DNA of 64,000 bases from Lachnospiraceae bacterium UBA3762 (GTDB taxonomy: Bacteria > Bacillota > Clostridia > Lachnospirales > Lachnospiraceae), in NCBI GenBank assembly GCA_002371615.1, contig DFGA01000043.1, positions 1-64,000 on the forward strand, written 5' to 3'. Below, in pieces: positions 57,854 to 64,000 of this stretch (its first letter is position 1; each line of letters begins with the position of its first letter). A program made the position numbers and the translations under genes. The notes beneath the pieces were generated by a model that had not been told where the DNA came from, did not search any database, and saw nothing but the letters and a program-made list of their open reading frames with translations.

Positions 57854-59269
57854 ATGACACGGGAAAAGTATGAATCATTATCACTTACGGCGCTCAAAGA
57901 TATTGCAAAGGCTCGTAATATTAAGGGAATATCCCTTATGAAAAAAAGCGAACTTGTAGAATCGATGCTCTCCCTTGATGCAAGAGAGGCTGCGGCCAAA
58001 GCCGCAGAAGGTGCAGGAACTGCCAAGAGCAGTGAAAATGCCTCAAAGCCGGAAGACGGAGAAGGCTCGAAGAAATCATCCGATGATGACAGAAGAACAG
58101 CAGTCGGCGAAGAATCCGAACTTTCGGAAGAGAAGAAACTTCTTGATTCCGGTGAGGAGGCAAGGGGTATCCTGGAGGTAATGAGCGACGGATACGGGTT
58201 TATCAGAAGCGAGAATTATCTTCCGGGAGATGATGATGTATACGTTGCACCGAGCCAGATCAGAAGATTCGGACTCAAAACAGGTGATATCATTGTCGGT
58301 AATATGAGAGTCAAGAATCCGAACGATAAATTCGGAGCACTTCTTTTTGTTAAGACTATTAACGGACTTGTTCCTTCAGAGGCATGTAAACGTAAGAATT
58401 TCGAAGATCTGACCCCTATATTTCCGGATGAAAAGCTTAAGCTTGAGACACCCGGGGGAAGTATCGCGATGCGTATCATGGATATGATGTGCCCGGTAGG
58501 TAAGGGACAAAGAGGTATGATCGTATCACCTCCCAAGGCAGGTAAGACGACACTTCTTAAAGATGTAGCCAAGTCCATAACCAGGAACAATCCCGAGATG
58601 CATCTTCTGATACTTCTTATAGATGAGCGTCCCGAGGAAGTTACCGATATCAAGGAATCAATAGAAGGCGAGCAGGTAGAAGTTATTTACTCGACTTTCG
58701 ATGAACTTCCGGAGCATCACAAGAGAGTATCCGAGATGGTAATAGAACGTGCCAAGAGGCTTGTTGAACATGGGGAGGATGTGACAATACTGCTTGACTC
58801 CATAACAAGACTTACAAGAGCATATAACCTGACGGTACAGCCAAGCGGACGTACACTTTCGGGCGGACTGGATCCCGCGGCTCTTCATATGCCTAAGAGA
58901 TTTTTCGGTGCGGCACGAAATATGCGTGAGGGCGGAAGCCTTACGATACTTGCAACTGCCCTTATCGATACGGGCTCCAAGATGGATGATGTAGTTTACG
59001 AGGAATTCAAAGGTACCGGTAACATGGAGATGGTGCTTGACAGAAAACTTTCCGAGAAGAGAGTGTTCCCTGCAATCGACATTCCCAAGTCCGGAACCAG
59101 ACGTGATGATCTGCTTCTCGAGCCTTACGAACTCGAAGCCATCAACATGCTCCGTAAAGCATTTAACGGCCTCAAGCCCGAAGAAGCTGTTGAGAAGTGC
59201 CTCAATATATTCGTAGACACCAAGAATAATGTAGAATTCATCGAGATGATTAAGAAAATCAGGATTTGA
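57854..59269 (+). CDS. rho: transcription termination factor Rho
   Basis: 471 aa. Rho N-terminal SAP-like domain (LTALKDIAKARNIKGISLMKKSELV), a low-complexity acidic insert (about 45-100), the RNA-binding cold-shock-like domain (GILEVMSDGYGFIRSENYL...DDVYVAPSQIRRFGL), Walker A SPPKAGKTTLLKD (about 222-234), LLIDERPEEVTD, Walker B TILLDSITR, and the R-loop GGLDP. Hexameric RNA helicase that ends transcription. Strong AAGGAGG site. A hairpin element follows directly. Confidence 0.96.
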   Translation: MTREKYESLSLTALKDIAKARNIKGISLMKKSELVESMLSLDAREAAAKAAEGAGTAKSSENASKPEDGEGSKKSSDDDRRTAVGEESELSEEKKLLDSGEEARGILEVMSDGYGFIRSENYLPGDDDVYVAPSQIRRFGLKTGDIIVGNMRVKNPNDKFGALLFVKTINGLVPSEACKRKNFEDLTPIFPDEKLKLETPGGSIAMRIMDMMCPVGKGQRGMIVSPPKAGKTTLLKDVAKSITRNNPEMHLLILLIDERPEEVTDIKESIEGEQVEVIYSTFDELPEHHKRVSEMVIERAKRLVEHGEDVTILLDSITRLTRAYNLTVQPSGRTLSGGLDPAALHMPKRFFGAARNMREGGSLTILATALIDTGSKMDDVVYEEFKGTGNMEMVLDRKLSEKRVFPAIDIPKSGTRRDDLLLEPYELEAINMLRKAFNGLKPEEAVEKCLNIFVDTKNNVEFIEMIKKIRI

Positions 59270-59271
59270 TA

Positions 59272-59328
59272 TGGCAGGACTTGTCCTGCCAGCCGGAGCG
59301 GCGCTTGGGCGGAGTAAGTCTTAAGATC
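59272..59328. repeat. structured intergenic element C after rho
   Basis: Perfect 9-bp stem (59272-59280 with 59283-59291, loop TT) beginning 2 bases after the rho stop, then CCGGAGCGG and GGAGTAAGTCTTAAG. It lies between two convergent genes; no T tract. Confidence 0.6.
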
Positions 59329-61200
59329 TTATTTCATTAACAGATATCCGTTCAATTCCACGTAACAGGGTTTATAATCTTTGTTCAAGTTAATGTCCGC
59401 ACTTAATATATAAAGGCGGGCATTTTCATCTATGTCAATCTTTGACAGGGAACATACGCGCTTTTGAAACTCATCCCATGTTATAGTGTTGTTATCGTGC
59501 TGAATCCCATATTCGGCGACTTTTTGGATGTAATCATCCAGATCCACAACTTCGTAACCTGCCACCGGCTGTGTGTTGTAATCCATTGAGTACTTCATAT
59601 TAAGCTTTTTGCAGTCAACCGGAGCAGCGTCGGACCTTACCGCATTTTTGTCTGCTGTTATTCTGACGCTGATCATACGGTTGTATCCGGATATGTCTAT
59701 ACCGTCGGATGATTTTTCAATATCTTCAAGCGAAGATGAAAATCCGCAATAACAGGTCGAGGAAGATGAGTAATCTAAGTTGTCGTCCCGCCCGCTTTCA
59801 TGGTGGGAGGCATTGGATGCCATCTCGCGCAGTGTAGAGACTGTCTTCTCATCAAGATCCGGGAAGTATTTTATGAGCCTGTCTTTTCCGTAGTCCATAT
59901 CACCCAGGAAAGAATATGCGGCATTTGCATGTATATATTCTTTGTCGGATATTTCGCTTCCTGCCTCGGCCTTTTTAATATATGAGTCAAGGGTACGTCT
60001 TGCAACGGTAGTGGATAAATCTTTGGCATTAACGCCGGGAATCAGCATTGTTATTATGATAAATGTAAGTATTATAAGCAGCAGATTCTGGCCGGGAACT
60101 TCTTTTTCGTGTATGCGTGTATACGTATAATATGCGATATAAACTATCTCGAATATTATAAACGCAACCCCGAAATACCTCATTGGAGTGATACCGTACT
60201 GACTGATACGGACTATGATCGTATAACACTGCATTAATATGAACGGAGCGAATATAAGCGGGCAGTTATATGCAAATTTCTGAAGGAATCCGGTTTCATC
60301 AAATGTTGTGCACATATAGGCTATCGCAATGGTTATTACGAAAAGAGCCGTAAGGATCCCGTATACGGAGTTTGAAGGAACCGATCGGGTCACTACCAGC
60401 TTTATTATATAAATATAGATTATTGCATAAGCTATAAGAGAGATAATAAGCATTACGTATCTGGTAAGCACCTGAATGAAGACATTTGCCTTCTCGTTCT
60501 GCCTGATAAGAGCGACTATGACTGCCGGAGCGTAGAATATTCCGTTTATAATCACAAGGATCGTGGGCAGATAGTTAATTGCATCATTAAAAAGCAGTAC
60601 TTCGACTATAAGGGTCAGCAGAAGGACTCCGAGCTGTATCACACCGTATATTATCGATGTGAAGAAAATGGTCGAATACGCGTTTATCACATGATCATTG
60701 AAGGGCTGATGTATGTCATAACCGTATGAGAAGTATATTGCAAGAAGTAATGCCGATACGATAAGGCCGCCGAGTATTATAGCGATGCCTGCGGAGCCGA
60801 TCCTGAAATACACAGACTCCATCGTGTTGAAGAATCTGTATATTATACTTGAAGAGCGCCCCTGCCTTCCGTCTACAAAAATGAATCCGAAGAACAGTGA
60901 GAGCACTCCCAAAAGTGCGAATACGACCGTTTTTATCCTTGTTGACCAATCCGGTCGAATGCTTTCGAGACACAGGGAGAAAATCGCAAAGAAAAGCACG
61001 GACAGAGCGGTGTGAAGAAGCAGTGTCAGAAATAACGATAAAGATCCACCATCTCTGTAGTCCCGGACTGCCTCAATAAAAGTATACAGAGCAAACAGTC
61101 CCGTTGTTGCTGTTATAGATATTGCCGTGACAGGGTGTGTTGACATCAGCAGCTTAGGGTAAGAGAATGCTTTCTTCAGAATGCTTTTGAATTTATCCAT
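59329..61200 (-). CDS. DUF4153 multi-spanning membrane protein
   Basis: 623 aa. About 11-12 membrane spans in the first 400 residues (start FKSILKKAFSYPKLLMSTHPVT), then a soluble, probably external, C-terminal domain of about 220 residues with TCYCGFSSSLED and regular beta strands. The N-terminal part matches the DUF4153 pattern; the function of the family is unknown. AAAGG site and its own promoter; divergent from the HD-GYP gene. Confidence 0.82.
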   Translation of the reverse strand: MDKFKSILKKAFSYPKLLMSTHPVTAISITATTGLFALYTFIEAVRDYRDGGSLSLFLTLLLHTALSVLFFAIFSLCLESIRPDWSTRIKTVVFALLGVLSLFFGFIFVDGRQGRSSSIIYRFFNTMESVYFRIGSAGIAIILGGLIVSALLLAIYFSYGYDIHQPFNDHVINAYSTIFFTSIIYGVIQLGVLLLTLIVEVLLFNDAINYLPTILVIINGIFYAPAVIVALIRQNEKANVFIQVLTRYVMLIISLIAYAIIYIYIIKLVVTRSVPSNSVYGILTALFVITIAIAYMCTTFDETGFLQKFAYNCPLIFAPFILMQCYTIIVRISQYGITPMRYFGVAFIIFEIVYIAYYTYTRIHEKEVPGQNLLLIILTFIIITMLIPGVNAKDLSTTVARRTLDSYIKKAEAGSEISDKEYIHANAAYSFLGDMDYGKDRLIKYFPDLDEKTVSTLREMASNASHHESGRDDNLDYSSSSTCYCGFSSSLEDIEKSSDGIDISGYNRMISVRITADKNAVRSDAAPVDCKKLNMKYSMDYNTQPVAGYEVVDLDDYIQKVAEYGIQHDNNTITWDEFQKRVCSLSKIDIDENARLYILSADINLNKDYKPCYVELNGYLLMK

Positions 61201-61254
61201 AACGTTTGCCTTTCATGTTTGCAGTATTCTTCTGATGGATTCAGATGCTCAAAC

Positions 61255-61282
61255 ATTATACTATATATGTGATAAAGTTCAA
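61255..61282 (-). promoter_or_regulatory. promoter of the DUF4153 gene
   Basis: On the minus strand TTGAAC (61282-61277) and TATAAT (61260-61255), spacer 16, about 55 bases before the start codon. Confidence 0.68.
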
Positions 61283-61313
61283 AGAATATTAACCTGAAAA
61301 GAGAATTATCATA

Positions 61314-61342
61314 TTGTTTTACGGGTTAAATGTCGATATAAT
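61314..61342 (+). promoter_or_regulatory. promoter of the HD-GYP gene
   Basis: TTGTTT (61314-61319) and TATAAT (61337-61342), spacer exactly 17, 62 bases before the ATG. Back to back with the DUF4153 promoter. Confidence 0.72.
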
Positions 61343-61404
61343 ATCTGTTGCGTCATTTTGTAATTGTTGTAAAGTTTTCTGTGTAAATACCGGTGGAGGA
61401 TTTA

Positions 61405-62658
61405 ATGACGGATATCGGTCGGAAATTGAAAACAAAAAAACGCTACGGCGTAGGGATTCTGGTGGCTTCATTTATTGTTTTATCGGCTTCTCTTGCCGGG
61501 CTGTTTGCAAAGGTCAGCTTAGATCTGAACAATCCGTTTCAATATCATATGAGTATTAACGGAGGCTCCGGGCGGGAGTCTTCCGGCGATGACGGGTCAG
61601 CGGATTCTCTGAACGACTATAATTATACAGTGAATATTTCCAAACACTGGCTTAATGATCCCGGGGGACCTCTTGAGAATTACGGAGCACAGTATGATAA
61701 CGCTATAATCAACAATTCTTCCTATGATCTTGTTAACTGGCACGTTATTATAAGTGTTCCCGTCCGGAACATAACAATAGACAGTTACTGGAACGGCGAA
61801 TGGGATTATGACAAAAGCAAAGATGAAATAACCATATATCCGGACGAAATGACCGAAACCATTAAGGCGGGCGAGACAGGAGGTTTCGGCGCTGTCATGA
61901 TATCCGACGAGCTTATGAATTTTGATGAGGTAACCCTTGTAGGATGCAGATACAAGCCCGTCACAAAATATGTAATATTCTGGTTCATAATGGTGCTGCT
62001 TGTTGTCTGGGCAACATCGCTTATAGCATATATTCTGTACAGATTCAGGGACAGAGACTACAGGAAAAATGCCGAAAGGCTTAATGATGTCATTTCCCAG
62101 ACGATGACGACTTTTGCCAATTTCATCGATACGAAGGATGAATATACGAAGGGACACAGTGCAAGGGTTGCATACTATGCCCAGAAGATCGCAGAAAAGA
62201 TGGGTATGAGCGAGGATGAGATAAGGGACATCGGTCACATCGGTCTGATGCATGACTGCGGAAAGCTTGCGACTCCGGAATATATTCTTAACAAGCCCGG
62301 AAAGCTTTCAGAAGATGAATTTGATATAATGCGCCGTCATACAACGAACGGCGGAAATATCCTCAAGGATTTTACTGCTATAGAAGGGATACGGGACGGA
62401 GCTCTCTATCATCACGAAAGATATGACGGGAAAGGATATATGCAGGGCCTTGCCGGAGAGGATATACCTCTTGTGGCACGTATCATAGGAGTTGCGGACG
62501 CTCTTGATGCCATGAACTCCGACAGGTGCTACAGAAAGCATTTGCCGAAGGAAGAGATATTATCCGAACTTGAGACACATATGGGAAAGCAGTTTGATCC
62601 GAAGATAGCGCGGTTAACGATAGACATGATCAAATCAGGGGAAATCTTTATCGAGTAA
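61405..62658 (+). CDS. HD-GYP phosphodiesterase-type protein with external CBM2-like domain
   Basis: 417 aa. First membrane span (about 14-37), external domain (about 38-180), second span (about 187-211), then an HD-GYP domain. The HD core is LMHDCGKLATPEYIL; HTTNGG, HHERYDGKGY and DALDAMNSDRCYR are the remaining HD-GYP marks; the GYP position reads GKGYMQG. HD-GYP enzymes hydrolyse c-di-GMP. The external domain reads NWHVIISVP...SYWNG... ending AGETGGFGAVM, the layout of cellulose-binding family 2 modules, so it may sense glycan. ATG 61405 has GGAGG 7 bases before. No receiver domain is present. Confidence 0.85.
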   Translation: MTDIGRKLKTKKRYGVGILVASFIVLSASLAGLFAKVSLDLNNPFQYHMSINGGSGRESSGDDGSADSLNDYNYTVNISKHWLNDPGGPLENYGAQYDNAIINNSSYDLVNWHVIISVPVRNITIDSYWNGEWDYDKSKDEITIYPDEMTETIKAGETGGFGAVMISDELMNFDEVTLVGCRYKPVTKYVIFWFIMVLLVVWATSLIAYILYRFRDRDYRKNAERLNDVISQTMTTFANFIDTKDEYTKGHSARVAYYAQKIAEKMGMSEDEIRDIGHIGLMHDCGKLATPEYILNKPGKLSEDEFDIMRRHTTNGGNILKDFTAIEGIRDGALYHHERYDGKGYMQGLAGEDIPLVARIIGVADALDAMNSDRCYRKHLPKEEILSELETHMGKQFDPKIARLTIDMIKSGEIFIE

Positions 62659-62691
62659 CAGGACTAACCTTTTGATTTTAAGAAAAAGTGC

Positions 62692-62720
62692 TTGATTATA
62701 TCGAAGCGTTGCGTTATAAT
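62692..62720 (+). promoter_or_regulatory. promoter of rpmE
   Basis: TTGATT (62692-62697) and TATAAT (62715-62720), spacer exactly 17, 74 bases before the start codon. Confidence 0.82.
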
Positions 62721-62794
62721 CGACGTGCTGTTTGTAAATTGTATGATTTTCGCCCAAAAGGGCGGGCAATATATTAGGATTTGAGGTGAACAAG

Positions 62795-62995
62795 ATGAAG
62801 GAAGGAATACATCCCGCGTACTATCAGGCAACAGTTACTTGTAACTGCGGCAACACATTTGTAACGGGTTCTACAAAAGAAGACATCCACGTTGAGATCT
62901 GTTCGAAGTGCCATTCGTTCTACACAGGACAGCAGAAGGGTGCCAGAACCGACGGACGTATTGATAAGTTCAACAAGAAGTACGGCGTTAAATAA
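62795..62995 (+). CDS. rpmE: 50S ribosomal protein bL31
   Basis: 66 aa. MKEGIHPAYYQATVTCNCG is the bL31 start; Cys-x-Cys (about residues 16-18) and CSKCHSFYTGQQ (Cys36, Cys39) form the zinc site of the C+ type, so this is the zinc-containing paralogue. GAGGTG lies 8 bases before the ATG; a GTG at 62786 would add only NK. Ends at a strong terminator. Confidence 0.97.
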   Translation: MKEGIHPAYYQATVTCNCGNTFVTGSTKEDIHVEICSKCHSFYTGQQKGARTDGRIDKFNKKYGVK

Positions 62996-63002
62996 GAAAA
63001 CC

Positions 63003-63027
63003 AATGAGTGCTTCGGCACTCATTTTT
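63003..63027 (+). terminator. Rho-independent terminator of rpmE
   Basis: Nine-base-pair stem (63003-63011 with 63016-63024) closed by a TTCG tetraloop, then TTT. Confidence 0.88.
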
Positions 63028-63061
63028 ATTATCACCGGTAGTTTTGACATCTTAATTATTT

Positions 63062-64000
63062 ATGAAGAAGAACAAGAAGAAGACCAGATATTCCGGAATA
63101 GGCGGCCAGGCCGTTCTTGAAGGGATCATGATGAAGAATAAGGACAAGTATTCCGTAGCCGTTCGTACTCCTGAAGGGGATATAGATGTAATGGTTGAGG
63201 AATACGAGTCTTTTGCTCCTGCTAAAGCACTTAACCGGATACCGTTCATCCGCGGAGTGTTCAATTTTGTGGACTCACTCATACTCGGAATCAGAACGCT
63301 TAACTATTCAGCTTCTTTCTATGAAGAAGAGCAGGATACCCATAAGAAGGACAAAATACTTGACCGTATATTCAAGGACCATACGGAGAAAGTCCTGTCA
63401 ACCGTAACAGTGATATTTTCAATAGCGATTGCGGTCGGATTGTTTATCCTGCTTCCTTATTATCTCTCAAGGCTTCTTTCAAAAGTTATAGTCAGCGACA
63501 CCGCACTTGCTGTGCTTGAGGGCGTCATTCGTGTTGCGATCTTTGTGGGTTATATTGTTCTTATATCGTGCATGAGGGATATCCGCAGGGTATTCATGTA
63601 CCACGGAGCCGAGCATAAGTGTATTAACTGCATAGAGACCGGACATGAGCTTACGGTCGAGAATGTGAGAAAATCATCCCGTGAGCACAAACGCTGCGGA
63701 ACAAGTTTCCTGTTTTTTGTAATATTTATCAGCGTTATTCTCTTCATATTTATCAGAGTGGAAGACCCGTTTGCGAGAGTTGCCATAAGAATACTGCTGA
63801 TTCCCGTAATTGCATCAATATCTTACGAAATAATCAGACTGGCCGGAAGAAGCAACAACATATTCGTAAGGATACTGTCAGCTCCCGGTATGTGGCTTCA
63901 GCGCCTTACAACAAGGGAACCTGACGATTCCATGATAGAAGTCGGTATTGCAGCCGTAGACGCTGTGTTTGAATGGAAGGAATATCTGCGGATCGAAAAG
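63062..64000 (+). CDS. yqhQ: DUF1385 (YqhQ-like) membrane protein, partial at window end
   Basis: At least 313 aa, open to the last base of the window. Starts KKNKKKTRYSGIGGQAVLEGIMMK, the DUF1385 signature; then four or so membrane spans and YHGAEHKCINCIE with EHKRCGTSF, both conserved in the family. Function unknown; in Firmicutes the gene is usually followed by prmC and prfA. No clear ribosome site before ATG 63062; a TTGACA at 63044 has no matching -10. Confidence 0.92.
   Translation, partial: MKKNKKKTRYSGIGGQAVLEGIMMKNKDKYSVAVRTPEGDIDVMVEEYESFAPAKALNRIPFIRGVFNFVDSLILGIRTLNYSASFYEEEQDTHKKDKILDRIFKDHTEKVLSTVTVIFSIAIAVGLFILLPYYLSRLLSKVIVSDTALAVLEGVIRVAIFVGYIVLISCMRDIRRVFMYHGAEHKCINCIETGHELTVENVRKSSREHKRCGTSFLFFVIFISVILFIFIRVEDPFARVAIRILLIPVIASISYEIIRLAGRSNNIFVRILSAPGMWLQRLTTREPDDSMIEVGIAAVDAVFEWKEYLRIEK

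Overview
The window looks like a chromosomal stretch from a Lachnospiraceae-type Firmicute (Butyrivibrio/Roseburia-like; genus not resolvable by eye). Reasons: sigma-A promoters of the form TTGxxx-17-TATAAT, strong GGAGG ribosome sites, a long PPi-dependent phosphofructokinase, several small families I associate with that group (DUF4250, DUF4364, DUF6062, DUF4153), PilZ/GGDEF/HD-GYP proteins, and a rho / rpmE / yqhQ neighbourhood. Most of it is ordinary chromosome with short intergenic gaps; no phage, IS element, CRISPR array or rRNA was seen. There is one tRNA (Leu, anticodon TAG).

Layout. 1-4.6 kb is an accessory patch: a secreted InlB-repeat protein and an SCP2-like protein, both broken by a one-base homopolymer indel near the N-terminus, a PD-(D/E)XK nuclease-like protein with heptad repeats, a flavodoxin-like reductase, an orphan barstar and a small protein ending in a FliM-type CheY-binding motif. 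4.7-11.4 kb is a sulfur amino acid block: two PLP C-S lyases, a 16-codon Cys/Trp leader ORF, cysteine synthase, and an amino-acid (probably cystine) ABC importer carrying an AhpD-like protein and a VOC protein. 11.7-15 kb holds a PNPOx-like protein and a glycerophosphodiesterase / membrane protein / phosphoglycerol-transferase operon. 15-20.7 kb is carbon flux: PPi-phosphofructokinase, and a LacI-type regulator divergent from glycogen phosphorylase with a perfect 16-bp operator inside the promoter.

20.7-34 kb is the most distinctive part: a coiled-coil/SleB cell-wall hydrolase, a PilZ protein, and two large paralogous secreted coiled-coil proteins (808 and 985 aa) with the same signal peptide and the same C-terminal membrane module. 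Between the two lie an hflK-hflC-diguanylate cyclase operon, a decayed Rpn-type transposase/nuclease fragment and a MATE exporter. I read this as a candidate c-di-GMP-linked cell-surface locus. 34-45.6 kb: NAD(P)HX repair enzyme, hybrid histidine kinase, then an MMPL transporter overlapping a 1204-aa GLUG-repeat surface protein, followed by a TetR regulator and a DUF6062 protein. 45.7-57.3 kb: RsmF-like RNA methyltransferase, uracil/xanthine permease, a complete BMP-type nucleoside ABC importer with deoC (nucleoside salvage), and a beta-mannosidase with a DUF4250 gene. 57.3-64 kb: DUF4364, rho, DUF4153, an HD-GYP protein with a cellulose-binding-like (CBM2-like) external domain, rpmE and the start of yqhQ.

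A recurrent feature is a set of short GC-rich structured intergenic elements with GC-NNA-GC mini-hairpins, several starting exactly at the stop codon of the upstream gene (3.75, 11.55, 20.69, 45.59, 59.27 kb). All functional statements rest on reading the sequence; no database search was possible.
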